DNA of 51,175 bases. It comes from Planomonospora parontospora (GTDB lineage: Bacteria > Actinomycetota > Actinomycetes > Streptosporangiales > Streptosporangiaceae). The position numbers and the translations under genes were made by a program. Shown in pieces: positions 1 through 9,370 of the stretch (its first letter is position 1; every line of letters begins with the position of its first letter). The notes under the pieces are model-generated. The model did not search any database and was not told where the DNA came from. It was given only the letters and a program-made list of their open reading frames with translations. The DNA lies in the NCBI GenBank assembly GCA_014647935.1, contig BMQD01000030.1:1-51175 (forward strand), written 5' to 3'.

Positions 1-26
1 CAGTGATCTTCAACGAAAGATCACTG
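1..26. other. Perfect 10-bp inverted repeat at the window edge
   Basis: Bases 1-10 and 17-26 are perfect reverse complements around a 6-nt loop. The stem has mixed base composition, unlike the GC-only actinobacterial terminators nearby, so it could be a terminator or a regulator-binding palindrome for a gene beyond the left edge. The rest of 27-177 shows no gene or clear terminator. Confidence 0.5.
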
Positions 27-177
27 TCTTGGTGGACGTTTCGCAACAGTCACTGAGGCGCTGCCCGGCCCGGGCCCGGGGCGCCGCGGCCGGAGCCGGC
101 GGGTCCGGTCGGAGAGACCGCGGCCGGACGGAGCGGGAACCGGATCCGCCGGGAGGCGTTCGCCCGCGTCCTCACCG

Positions 178-816
178 TCAGTGCAGCGAGCCGCCGGTCA
201 GGCGCAGGTCGTCGTGGACCAGGCCGGCGGCCGTCACGATCGCGGTCAGCGCCTCGGCGACCATCGTGACCGGCATGGACGGCATGGACGGCATGGACGG
301 CCCGCCCTGGTCGAGGACCTGTCCGGGGGCGACCGGCACGTGCACGAAGCCCCCGCGCACCTGCGGGAACTCGGTGGCGATCAGGTGCATGAGGCCGTAG
401 AAGACGTGGTTGCAGACGAACGTCCCGGCGCTGTGCGACACGCTCGCCGGCACGCCCGCCTTCCGCGCCGCCGCCACGCAGGCCTTCACCGGCAGCGTGG
501 CGAAGTAGGCGGCCGGCCCGCCGGGGACCACCGGGCGGTCCACCGGCTGGTCGCCCGCGTTGTCGGGGATGCGGGCGTCGTCGAGGTTGATCGCGACCCG
601 TTCGACCGTGACGTCGGCCCGCCCGGCCGCCTGCCCGACGCAGACCACCACCTCGGGTCCGTGCTCCAGCATCGCCGCCCGCAGGCGGTCGGTCGCCGCG
701 CCGAACACGCACGGCAGCAGTACGGCGTGCGCGCCGGGCACCAGCCGCACCGCCTCCCACGACGGGTTGACGGTCGCGCCGTCGAACGGCTCGAACCCGG
801 CCAGCAGCGCCCTCAT
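178..816 (-). CDS. pcp: Pyroglutamyl-peptidase I (pyrrolidone-carboxylate peptidase)
   Basis: A 212-residue protein that removes N-terminal pyroglutamate from peptides in the cytoplasm (peptidase family C15). The catalytic triad is visible: Glu72 in TVERVAINL, Cys135 in SHSAGTFVCNH and His159 in GFVHVPVAP, and length is normal for the family. The ATG at 816 overlaps the stop of the upstream DCC gene by 4 nt, which indicates translational coupling at the end of a minus-strand operon. Near the C terminus a threefold 9-bp tandem repeat (272-298) encodes a short Ser-Met-Pro run (about residues 174-182), probably a slippage-prone loop. Function is well supported by family; substrates in this organism are not shown. 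Confidence 0.9.
   Translation of the reverse strand: MRALLAGFEPFDGATVNPSWEAVRLVPGAHAVLLPCVFGAATDRLRAAMLEHGPEVVVCVGQAAGRADVTVERVAINLDDARIPDNAGDQPVDRPVVPGGPAAYFATLPVKACVAAARKAGVPASVSHSAGTFVCNHVFYGLMHLIATEFPQVRGGFVHVPVAPGQVLDQGGPSMPSMPSMPVTMVAEALTAIVTAAGLVHDDLRLTGGSLH
272..298. repeat. Three perfect 9-bp tandem repeats inside pcp
   Basis: Three perfect consecutive 9-bp units encode a repeated Ser-Met-Pro tripeptide near the C terminus of pyroglutamyl peptidase. The unit length keeps the frame, so copy number could vary without disrupting the gene. Confidence 0.8.
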
Positions 817-1190
817 CGCCGGGCCGCCGGCAGGGCGCAGGCCGGGGTGCCGCCGGGCAGGCGGTGCCGGTTGGCGGCGACCAGCCGGTAGAGGCCGTGG
901 GCCGCCCACCGCAGCGGCGGGAGCCGGAGCGCGAACCCCAGCGCGCTCCACGGCGCCCCCGCGGCGATCAGCAGCCGGGCGGCGGCCTGCGCCCCGCCGT
1001 ACACCCGGCCGCGCTCGACCCAGAGCACCTCGCGGTCCGCCCGCTGCGGGGTGGTGCCGAGCGCGGTCAGGTCGGCGGACTGCCAGGGCGTCACGCGGGC
1101 CCGCACGCCGATCCACCTCTCGGCGAAGTGCACGCTCGCCGTGCAGAATCCGCAGTCGCCGTCGTAGACCAGCACCGGTCGTTCTGTCAT
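813..1190 (-). CDS. DCC-family thiol-disulfide oxidoreductase-like protein (DUF393)
   Basis: A 125-residue protein starting VLVYDGDCGFC, with the DxxCxxC-type signature of the DCC/DUF393 family (Cys13 and Cys16). The family has a thioredoxin-like predicted fold and is assumed to do thiol-disulfide chemistry, but its substrates are unknown. I chose the ATG at 1190 over an in-frame TTG six bases upstream because an AGGG element sits about 7 nt before the ATG. It lies 9 nt after the stop of the coiled-coil gene and overlaps pcp by 4 nt, so it is the third gene of a four-gene operon. Confidence 0.85.
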   Translation of the reverse strand: MTERPVLVYDGDCGFCTASVHFAERWIGVRARVTPWQSADLTALGTTPQRADREVLWVERGRVYGGAQAAARLLIAAGAPWSALGFALRLPPLRWAAHGLYRLVAANRHRLPGGTPACALPAARR

Positions 1191-1199
1191 AGACAAACC

Positions 1200-2105
1200 C
1201 TACTTGTCACCTTCTGTGCTAGGGCCGTCCAGGTAGCGGAAGGCCTCGTGCGCGGAGCGGACGCTCTCCCGCAGCGCCCGCTCCAGCCGGCCGGCGTCCT
1301 GCGCCAGGTGGTCGATCTCCGGCACGGCGAGCGCGTCGGCGCCCGTCTCGGCGAGGAGCTCCTCGTATCTGGGCAGCCGCGAGCGGAGCAGTTCGACCTG
1401 CTGGTGGGCGCGGAAGGCGCGCTCGGCCTCGGCGACGTGGCCGGCGTAGCGCTCCAGCGCCTCGACGCGGGCGACGACGGCGGCCTCGCTGGCGGCCAGC
1501 GCCCGCTCCAGCGGCGCCATCGCCGCGGCCACCTCCGGGGTCCTCGCGTCGTGGCCGAACCGGCCGTGCTCGTCCCGCAGGGCCGACAGCTTGGCCAGCA
1601 GCCGGGCGATCTCCCACTCCTGGGCCGGGAGCATCACGGAGTTGCGCGCGTCGTCGAGCAGTCCGGAGGCGTTGACCTGGGAGCGCAGGACGTACTCGAC
1701 CGCCTTGCGGGTCCGCTCGCGCAGTTTCTCGGCGGGGGCGTCGAAGTCCTCCGGGAGCAGGTAGCGGTCCTCGTACCAGCGGGCGTTGCGGTAGACCTCC
1801 TGCTCGGTGTCCTCGCTCTCCAGGGGCCCCTCGCGGGCGACCAGGTGGCCGGTGAAGACCACGAAGAGGAGCAGCGCGGGGACGAACACGAGGATCCGCC
1901 CGTCGTCGGCGCGGAGGGCGCCGGCGAGCAGCAGGAGCGAGACGATCGCCCCGCCGACCTGCAGCGCCCGGACCGGCAGGCCGGGGGCGTCGATCCGCGG
2001 CTCGGGAGTCCATCCGGCGCGGATGCGCGACAGCAGCGATCCGTTCCTGCGGAACAGATCGGCGACCTCCGCAGGAACCTCCGGGTCGACCGCCACGTGC
2101 TGCAC
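1200..2105 (-). CDS. Membrane-anchored helical/coiled-coil protein, downstream paralogue
   Basis: A 301-residue protein of no family I recognise. It has a short N-terminal cytosolic stretch, two hydrophobic segments (about residues 45-62 and 70-88) and a long Ala/Glu/Leu/Arg-rich helical C-terminal half that probably forms coiled coils. The GTG at 2105 is preceded by AAGGGGAG at 10 nt and matches the start of its upstream paralogue: both begin with a hydrophobic residue pair and then xVDPEVPAEV. The paralogue lies 56 bp upstream on the same strand, and a 126-bp internal patch is nearly identical between them. Operon membership with DCC and pcp is clear; function is unknown. Confidence 0.75.
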   Translation of the reverse strand: MQHVAVDPEVPAEVADLFRRNGSLLSRIRAGWTPEPRIDAPGLPVRALQVGGAIVSLLLLAGALRADDGRILVFVPALLLFVVFTGHLVAREGPLESEDTEQEVYRNARWYEDRYLLPEDFDAPAEKLRERTRKAVEYVLRSQVNASGLLDDARNSVMLPAQEWEIARLLAKLSALRDEHGRFGHDARTPEVAAAMAPLERALAASEAAVVARVEALERYAGHVAEAERAFRAHQQVELLRSRLPRYEELLAETGADALAVPEIDHLAQDAGRLERALRESVRSAHEAFRYLDGPSTEGDK

Positions 2106-2161
2106 CGGCTCGTTCTCCCCTTTCCCGCGGTCGGACCGTAGTCGAGAAATCTTATTTTCGG

Positions 2162-3037
2162 CTATCCGTCGAGATAGCGGAACGCCTCGTGGGCGGAGCG
2201 GATGCTGGCGTTCAGCGCCTGCCGCAGCTGGTCGGCGTCCTGCGCCAGATGGCCGATCTCCGGAGCCATCAGCCGGCCCGCACCCGCCTCCGCGACGAGC
2301 TGCTCGTACTCCGGGAGCTGGGCGCGCAGGGCCTCGATCTGGTGGTGGGAGAGCAGCGCCCGCTCGGCCTCGGCGACGTGGTCGGCGTAGCGCTCCAGCG
2401 CCTCGACGCGGGCGACGACGGCGGCCTCGCTGGCGGCCAGCGCCCGCTCCAGCGGCGCCATCGCCGCGGCCACCTCCGGGGTCCTCCCGCTCCTGGCCAT
2501 ACCGTGGTGCCTGGCCCGCAGGGCCGACAGCTTGGTCAGCAGGCGGGCGATCTCCCACTCCTCCGCGGGGAGCATCACCGAGTTGCGGACGCCGTCCAGC
2601 AGGCCCATGGCGTTGACCCGGGAGCGCAGGATGCGGTCGATCGCCTGCTGGACCCGGCCGAGCAGGTGGCGCGAGGGCGGGTCGAAGTCCTCCAGGACCA
2701 GGAAGCGGCCGCGGAACTGGACCGCGTGGCGGTACAGGACGCGCTCCAGGGAGTCGGCGGGGGTGGGCTTCCTGGCGAGGTAGAGGATCGCCATGACGAG
2801 GAGCTCGATCCCGGCCAGGACGATCAGGGGGAAGGCGCCCATCCCGGCGGCGACGAGGGTGACGAACGCCAGCACCAGCGTCAGCGCGAAGACTCCCAGG
2901 ACCGGGCCGGGGATCCGCGAGCCGTCCCGCGCCTCGGGGTTCCAACCGCGGTGGAACCGCGACAGCAGCGGTCCGTTCCGGCGCATGAGGTTGGCCACCT
3001 CCGCGGGCACCTCCGGATCGACCACCACACGCAGCAC
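2162..3037 (-). CDS. Membrane-anchored helical/coiled-coil protein, upstream paralogue
   Basis: A 291-residue paralogue of the next gene on the strand, with the same plan: the conserved N-terminus xVDPEVPAEVxxLxRRNGxLLSR, two adjacent hydrophobic helices (about residues 45-85) and a long amphipathic helical C-terminal region ending EAFRYLDG. I prefer the GTG at 3037 because it aligns with the paralogue and follows a GGGGG tract. An ATG at 3106 with GAAGAGG upstream would add 23 residues and cannot be excluded. It is the first gene of the minus-strand operon. No catalytic motif is visible; a membrane scaffold or envelope role is only a guess. Confidence 0.72.
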   Translation of the reverse strand: MLRVVVDPEVPAEVANLMRRNGPLLSRFHRGWNPEARDGSRIPGPVLGVFALTLVLAFVTLVAAGMGAFPLIVLAGIELLVMAILYLARKPTPADSLERVLYRHAVQFRGRFLVLEDFDPPSRHLLGRVQQAIDRILRSRVNAMGLLDGVRNSVMLPAEEWEIARLLTKLSALRARHHGMARSGRTPEVAAAMAPLERALAASEAAVVARVEALERYADHVAEAERALLSHHQIEALRAQLPEYEQLVAEAGAGRLMAPEIGHLAQDADQLRQALNASIRSAHEAFRYLDG

Positions 3038-3198
3038 GGGCCCGCCCCCTTCGCCGAAGCCAAAAGCATACCTATCAACCCGATTTCGGGTCAGGCGTGC
3101 TTCCATGGTGCCTCTTCGCGAGGCCTGCGGTGTCCTCCCTGCGGGTGATTCCGGCCGCCGGTCAGGGCGCGGCGGGAACCGGAAGGAGTGGAAACGAA

Positions 3199-3230
3199 GC
3201 GGTCCCCCGGCCTTGGGGCCGGGGGACCGC
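3199..3230 (-). terminator. Terminator hairpin of the tRNA array
   Basis: A perfect 14-bp GC-rich stem (3199-3212 with 3217-3230) around a TTGG tetraloop, immediately downstream of tRNA-Val on the minus strand and followed by a T-rich stretch. This is a strong intrinsic terminator for the tRNA transcript. Confidence 0.85.
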
Positions 3231-3233
3231 TGG

Positions 3234-3308
3234 TGGTGGACGATACAGGGATTGAACCTGTGACCTCTTCCGTGTCAGGGAAGCGCTCTCCCGCTGAGCT
3301 AATCGTCC
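3234..3308 (-). tRNA. tRNA-Val (GAC), with encoded CCA
   Basis: The reverse complement folds as a complete cloverleaf with a 7-bp acceptor stem GGACGAT/ATCGTCC and anticodon loop CTGACAC, which reads GAC for valine. The 3' ACCA is encoded, unlike in the other three tRNAs of the array. It is last in the minus-strand array and is followed by a strong hairpin. A partial gene at the right window edge is identical over all visible bases. Confidence 0.97.
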
Positions 3309-3321
3309 TCGGGTGAACCAG

Positions 3322-3393
3322 AGCGGAAGACGGGATTCGAACCCGCGACCCTCACCTTGGCAAGGTGATGCTCTACCACTGAGCCACTTCCGC
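3322..3393 (-). tRNA. tRNA-Gly (GCC), copy 2
   Basis: Acceptor stem GCGGAAG/CTTCCGC and anticodon loop TTGCCAA give anticodon GCC, glycine. No CCA is encoded. It is identical to the tRNA-Gly at 3567-3638, so the array is Gly-Cys-Gly-Val rather than the common actinobacterial Gly-Cys-Val. Confidence 0.97.
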
Positions 3394-3470
3394 GCGTCCC
3401 GCTGCGGGTTTCCCCTCGCGGTGCTCGCAACACTTTACCGGATCCCGCGGGCTCCGGCGTCCGTGCGGTG

Positions 3471-3541
3471 AGGTGGAGACGGGATTTGAACCCGTGTACA
3501 CGGCTTTGCAGGCCGTTGCCTCGCCTCTCGGCCACTCCACC
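3471..3541 (-). tRNA. tRNA-Cys (GCA)
   Basis: A 71-nt cloverleaf with acceptor stem GGTGGAG/CTCCACC and anticodon loop CTGCAAA, giving GCA for cysteine. The CCA is not encoded. It lies between the two identical tRNA-Gly genes. Confidence 0.97.
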
Positions 3542-3566
3542 AGCCAGATCCCGGGGGATCTGTCAG

Positions 3567-3638
3567 AGCGGAAGACGGGATTCGAACCCGCGACCCTCAC
3601 CTTGGCAAGGTGATGCTCTACCACTGAGCCACTTCCGC
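3567..3638 (-). tRNA. tRNA-Gly (GCC), copy 1
   Basis: Same mature sequence as the copy at 3322-3393, anticodon GCC. It is the first tRNA of the minus-strand array, and its promoter must lie between it and about 3710. Confidence 0.97.
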
Positions 3639-3673
3639 GTGTTTCCCGGCGAATTCGTCCGGGGCACGGGAGA

Positions 3674-3679
3674 ACTCTA
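3674..3679 (-). promoter_or_regulatory. Candidate -10 box of the tRNA array
   Basis: On the minus strand this reads TAGAGT, a common actinobacterial -10, about 36 nt before the first tRNA. A TTGGAC sequence (3701-3706) lies upstream, but the 21-nt spacing is too long for a confident -35 call. Confidence 0.4.
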
Positions 3680-3734
3680 GCGCGTTCCCGGAGTGCGCGC
3701 GTCCAACCGGGCCGCCGCCCCGGAGCCGGGATTC

Positions 3735-5933
3735 TCAGCCCTGGAGCCGGACGACGTCCTCGGCGCGGACGAACATGACCCGGTGCCCGAACTGGATCTG
3801 GTGGTAGCGCGTCGCGCCCCGGATGAGGCGGTGCTTCGACGGGTCGAAGGTGACCGCGTGCAGGTGGGAGCCGCGCCGGGTCAGGCCGAGGCTGTAGCGC
3901 TGGCCGGCCGGGAGCCGGTACTGCAGCGGGACGGGTCGCTGCCGCTTCACCCCGCGCGGGTAGGCCGAGGCCTCGGGGTACGGTCTGCCGTACAGCCTCA
4001 CCGAGGCCAGGCCCGGCCGGGGGGTGACCACGGGACCGCGGGCGCGTACGGAGGTCCGGGCACCGGCGGGGTCGTGGAACCAGGCCTTCTGGCCGAGGTA
4101 CCAGATCGCGGTCCAGTCGCCCCGGCGCTCGGCCAGAGCGTAGCGCTGGCCGGTCGAGGCGCGGGCGGCGTGGTCGTAGACGCTGTGGCTGGAACCCCCG
4201 GTCGGATGTTTGCCGACGTCCCTGACCAGCGGGGCGTCGGCCGCCGGGGCGGTGCGCAGCCAGACCGAGGACGCGCCCGCGGGAGGGCAGGGGCGCGACC
4301 CGCCGCCGCACCCGGTGAAGTGGGGCCGGTGGACGGCGTAGCGGGGCAGGATCGTCACCGAGCGCGCGGGCCGCCGACCGGAGAGGGCGGTCAGGACGGC
4401 CAGGGCCGGCCGCGGAGCCCGGGCGGCCCGGTCCAGCGGGCGGCCCAGCAGCTCGAAGTAGTGCTCCCAGTCCCAGTAGGGCCCCGGGTCCTCGTGCATG
4501 CCGCGCACGGTCGCCGGGGTGGCGCCGGGCACGTTGTCGTGGCCGAGGATGTGCGCCCGGTCAAGCGGCACGCCGTACCGCCGGGCGAGGTGGCGGACCA
4601 GCCGGGCCGAGGCGCGGTACATCGCCTCGGTGTACCAGGCGCCGCCGCGGGCCAGGTGGCCCTCGTGCTCCAGGCCGATGGAGCGGGAGTTGACGTACCA
4701 GTTGCCCGCGTGCCAGCCGACGTCCTGGCCGCGCAGGTGCTGGGCGATGTGGCCGTCGCTGGAGCGCAGGGTGAAGTGCCAGCTCAGGTAGGCGGGGTTG
4801 GCCGCGAGCCGGGTCATGGCGTCGTAGCTCGTCTCCCCGTCGTGGATGACGATGTAGTCGATCTCCCTGCGGCCCTCGTAGCGGTCGTGGTTGCCGTAGC
4901 GGTCCCTGCCCAGCTTCCGGTAGGCGGCGGGGATCCACTCGCAGGAGACCCCGCGGGGGCAGTCGGGCCCGGTCCTGCCCCGGGTCTCCTGCCGCAGTGC
5001 CAGCCGCCGGGGCGCGCGGGCGTCCCGGTCCGTACGGCCCGCCTCCGCGGGGCCCGCCGGGGCCGCCGGGGCCGCCGGGGTCGTCGGGGCCAGGGCCGGG
5101 TCCGGGCGCAGGACCATCCGCTCGCCGTCGTCGGTCACCCGGGCGGCCCCGGTGCGGAGCGTCGCGTAGACCTCGTCGGCGAAGACCGCCGCGGCCCGGG
5201 CGTCACGGGTCGCGGGATAGCGGGCCACCGCGTCGTACCAGTGGGCGGGACCGGCGCCCGGCCGTCCTCCGCCGCTCCGCTGGTGGTGGGCGAGGAGCGC
5301 GGCGCCGCCCATGATGTTGGCGGCCGGGTCCAGGCGCAGCCGGGCGGGGGAGATCCCGGTCAGGCGCGCGGCCCGGTGCAGGGTGTCCGGCGGGACCCGG
5401 TCGCCGTGAGCGGCGGGGCGGGGGGGCGCCACCCGGAGCGGCCGGGTCTCGTCGCCGCGCGGGTCCGCCCCGGCCGCGCCGTGGTGGTCGTCGCGGTGGC
5501 GGCCGGGAGACGCGGCGGTGCGCGCGTCGACCAGGTGCATGGGGCCGTACCCGCCCGAGACGCTCGGTCTGCCGCCGTGGGCGTCCCAGCGGGACTGCAG
5601 GTAGGAGACGGCGAGCAGCAGGCTCTCCGGCACGCCGTACGTCCGGGCGGCCCGGGTGAAGGCGGCCTGCCTGCCCTGGTGCGGACGGTCCCGCATCCGG
5701 CTCTCCGGGCCGTTCCCCGAGCCGTTTTCCAGGGCGCTCTCCTCGCCGTTCCCCGGGGCGGTCTTCAGGTCGTTTCCGTGGGCGTTCCCCGGGGCGAGTT
5801 CCGGGCCGGGGAGCGGAGGCGGCTGCGGGCCCGTCCGGAGGTTCGGTTCCGGGGCGGCGTGGGCAGAGGGCGCGCCGAAGGCAGCGGAGACGGCGAGAGC
5901 GGCGAATACGGTGATGCACGGCAGGCGGCGCAT
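3735..5933 (-). CDS. Secreted N-acetylmuramoyl-L-alanine amidase (Amidase_2/PGRP type), multidomain
   Basis: A secreted cell-wall hydrolase of 732 residues from the ATG at 5933, which has GGAGGA at 7 nt. A signal peptide ends near the Ala-rich SAHA (residues 23-26). The N-terminal third has a lysozyme-like transglycosylase look (ARTYGVPESLLLAVSYLQSRW, then YGPMHLVD), suggesting a second lytic or peptidoglycan-binding domain. The middle is an Amidase_2 domain with candidate zinc ligands in IDYIVIHDGE, a conserved SIGLEHEG, and LGHDNVPG. The C-terminal ~200 residues resemble two SH3-like wall-binding modules. Gly/Pro/Arg-rich linkers separate the domains. It probably cleaves the stem-peptide amide in peptidoglycan. 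It is monocistronic and divergent from the small gene before glmS. Confidence 0.85.
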   Translation of the reverse strand: MRRLPCITVFAALAVSAAFGAPSAHAAPEPNLRTGPQPPPLPGPELAPGNAHGNDLKTAPGNGEESALENGSGNGPESRMRDRPHQGRQAAFTRAARTYGVPESLLLAVSYLQSRWDAHGGRPSVSGGYGPMHLVDARTAASPGRHRDDHHGAAGADPRGDETRPLRVAPPRPAAHGDRVPPDTLHRAARLTGISPARLRLDPAANIMGGAALLAHHQRSGGGRPGAGPAHWYDAVARYPATRDARAAAVFADEVYATLRTGAARVTDDGERMVLRPDPALAPTTPAAPAAPAGPAEAGRTDRDARAPRRLALRQETRGRTGPDCPRGVSCEWIPAAYRKLGRDRYGNHDRYEGRREIDYIVIHDGETSYDAMTRLAANPAYLSWHFTLRSSDGHIAQHLRGQDVGWHAGNWYVNSRSIGLEHEGHLARGGAWYTEAMYRASARLVRHLARRYGVPLDRAHILGHDNVPGATPATVRGMHEDPGPYWDWEHYFELLGRPLDRAARAPRPALAVLTALSGRRPARSVTILPRYAVHRPHFTGCGGGSRPCPPAGASSVWLRTAPAADAPLVRDVGKHPTGGSSHSVYDHAARASTGQRYALAERRGDWTAIWYLGQKAWFHDPAGARTSVRARGPVVTPRPGLASVRLYGRPYPEASAYPRGVKRQRPVPLQYRLPAGQRYSLGLTRRGSHLHAVTFDPSKHRLIRGATRYHQIQFGHRVMFVRAEDVVRLQG

Positions 5934-5973
5934 AGTGGTTCCTCCCGCCCCCACCACTACCCAGAGTAACGAT

Positions 5974-5992
5974 GAACTACCGTATGTGGTTC
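5974..5992. promoter_or_regulatory. Inverted repeat upstream of the amidase gene
   Basis: GAACTAC (5974-5980) and GTGGTTC (5986-5992) form a 7-5-7 inverted repeat with one mismatch, about 40 bp upstream of the amidase start. It is a possible operator; no regulator is encoded next to it. Confidence 0.35.
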
Positions 5993-6019
5993 ATGTGGCC
6001 GATCGGATGGAATCGCTGA

Positions 6020-6045
6020 TTTCCTGCCCGATTCCGGGCAGGAAA
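6020..6045. promoter_or_regulatory. Perfect 11-bp palindrome upstream of the small gene/glmS promoter
   Basis: TTTCCTGCCCG (6020-6030) and its exact complement (6035-6045) flank a 4-nt loop. It lies just upstream of the candidate -35 at 6047, in the divergent region between the amidase and the small gene, which fits an activator or repressor site. As RNA it could also form a hairpin, but the predicted transcripts start outside it. Confidence 0.55.
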
Positions 6046-6046
6046 G

Positions 6047-6076
6047 TTGGCGAATCGCGTTCTCCCTGCATATCGT
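6047..6076 (+). promoter_or_regulatory. Candidate leaderless promoter for the small gene and glmS
   Basis: TTGGCG (6047-6052), an 18-bp spacer and TATCGT (6071-6076) resemble a housekeeping sigma promoter. The GTG start lies 8 nt after the -10 and has no Shine-Dalgarno, which predicts a leaderless mRNA. Confidence 0.5.
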
Positions 6077-6084
6077 CCTGGTCT

Positions 6085-6360
6085 GTGTCCACCGCATGGC
6101 ATCCGCACGAGGAGCTGATCACTCATCTGACCCGGACGAGCGCGCTCGGGCCGGGAGAGGCGGCGCGGGTGGTGGCGGACGTGCTGGCGTACTTCTCGGA
6201 AGGGACCGAGGAGTACGTCCGGCGGCGCCACGCCGAGCTCAAGGCGAAGGGGCTGGTCAACGACGTCGCCTTCCCGCGGATCGCCGCGGAGCTGGCAGCC
6301 CGCCGCGTCTCGCCGCCCGAGCTCTCCCTGCGCCAGTTGCGACGGATCATTTACGGATAA
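6085..6360 (+). CDS. Small conserved-type protein upstream of glmS
   Basis: A 91-residue, mostly helical protein (STAWHPHEELITHL ... ELSLRQLRRIIYG) with no named domain I can assign. I chose the GTG at 6085 because the protein-like region begins there, no Shine-Dalgarno precedes it, and a -10-like TATCGT lies 8 nt upstream, which suggests leaderless translation. A longer frame open from 6009 would include codons that look non-coding. It is followed 44 nt later by glmS on the same strand, so the two are probably co-transcribed. Function unknown; a regulatory role toward GlmS would be speculation. Confidence 0.7.
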   Translation: MSTAWHPHEELITHLTRTSALGPGEAARVVADVLAYFSEGTEEYVRRRHAELKAKGLVNDVAFPRIAAELAARRVSPPELSLRQLRRIIYG

Positions 6361-6404
6361 AACCGCACAAAGGGTACAAATATCTCAGTGAGAGGGTGAT
6401 GATC

Positions 6405-8225
<1,821 letters not shown>

Positions 8226-8318
8226 CCGGAACACGGCGCCCGCTACGTCCCGTTCTGTGGCGGAAAGTAATGGTGCTGTAACCTAGAGTGCCAAGGGCAC
8301 CCTGGGGAAGGGGCACCT

Positions 8319-9353
8319 ATGCACCGTAGGCGGTTTTTCTGGATCACCGCGGGGGTCGCGGCCGCCGCGGCGGGATGCGGGACGACGGACGGCGCCGGAC
8401 CTCCGGTGCCGGAGAGGTTGTCGGTCATCGCGCCCGCGGCCCGCGGGCGGGAGGCAGACCGGGTGGCCCGGGCGCTGGCGTCGGCGCTGACCGGCGACGG
8501 ACTGGCCCGGACGGTCGAGGTGGAGAACCACCCGGGCGGGGCCGGGGCCGCCGCCCTCGCGGCCCTCGCCGCGTCGCGGACCTCCGGTGCGCCGTTCACC
8601 CGCGAGGGCGGGCTGCTGGTGGCCGGGATGCCGATGGTCGCCGGGGCGGAGACGTCCGGCGCCGCCCCGCTGGCCGAGTCCGCCACCCCGCTGGCCCGCC
8701 TGGTCGGCGAGTGGGCGGCGCTGGCGGTCTCCGCCGACTCGCGGCTGCGCTCCTTCGAGGACTTCGCCGCCCGGCTCCGCCGGGACCCCGCCGGGCTGGT
8801 GGTCGGCGGCCGGGCGGCCGGCGGCCCGGACCACGTCCTCTACGGCATGATCGGCAAGTGCCTGGGCGTGGACGCCCGCCTCCTCGAGTACACCGGGTAC
8901 GCCGGGGCCGACCAGGCCGTCGAGGCGCTCGGCGGCGGATGGGCCGCCGCGATCCTGGCCCCGGCCCGCGCCCTGGCCGCCGGACTCGCCTCGGGACGCC
9001 TGCGCGTGCTGGCGGTCTCCTCCCGCGAACGGATCGACGGGATCGAGGCGCCGACGCTCATGGAGCTGGAGGTCCGGCTGGAGTACGCCGACTGGCGCGG
9101 GCTGCTCGGCCCGGGGGAGATGAGCGCCGAGGACCGCGAGGCCGCCGTCGCGCTCTGCGACCGGATCGACGCCTCCCCGCGCTGGCGGGAACTGTGCGCG
9201 CGCCAGGGCTGGGAACGCGTTTACCTCAGCGGCGACGACTTCCGGCAGTGGCTCGCCACCGAGACCGAGCGCACCCGGGGAGTGCTCTACGAACTCGGGC
9301 TGCTGGGCTCGTCCGACACAAATTGTAGGGCCGGTTGCGCGATCCGCCCCTAG
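8319..9353 (+). CDS. TctC/Bug-type solute-binding lipoprotein (tripartite tricarboxylate transporter family)
   Basis: A 344-residue lipoprotein: RRR, a hydrophobic stretch and AAAAGC with the lipobox cysteine at residue 20. The mature part follows the Bug/TctC pattern: early IAPAARGREADRVARAL, VENHPGGAGAAAL, then DHVLYGMIGK, and a C-terminal segment where the second domain closes on the ligand. Such proteins bind tricarboxylates or other organic acids for TctAB. No TctA or TctB gene lies in the window, so it is an orphan here and could act as a sensor partner or serve a distant transporter. Strong Shine-Dalgarno GGGGAAGGGG at 6-8 nt. Confidence 0.85.
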   Translation: MHRRRFFWITAGVAAAAAGCGTTDGAGPPVPERLSVIAPAARGREADRVARALASALTGDGLARTVEVENHPGGAGAAALAALAASRTSGAPFTREGGLLVAGMPMVAGAETSGAAPLAESATPLARLVGEWAALAVSADSRLRSFEDFAARLRRDPAGLVVGGRAAGGPDHVLYGMIGKCLGVDARLLEYTGYAGADQAVEALGGGWAAAILAPARALAAGLASGRLRVLAVSSRERIDGIEAPTLMELEVRLEYADWRGLLGPGEMSAEDREAAVALCDRIDASPRWRELCARQGWERVYLSGDDFRQWLATETERTRGVLYELGLLGSSDTNCRAGCAIRP

Positions 9354-9370
9354 ATGTAGGATCTTCCTCG

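Noticed and set aside
3693-5969. A 758-codon open frame on the plus strand
   Set aside because: Antisense to the amidase gene, which has a signal peptide, Shine-Dalgarno and catalytic motifs; the plus-strand frame has none.
6361-6404. glmS ribozyme
   Set aside because: The 44-nt gap is too short and lacks a recognisable glmS ribozyme core, which is a Firmicutes element.
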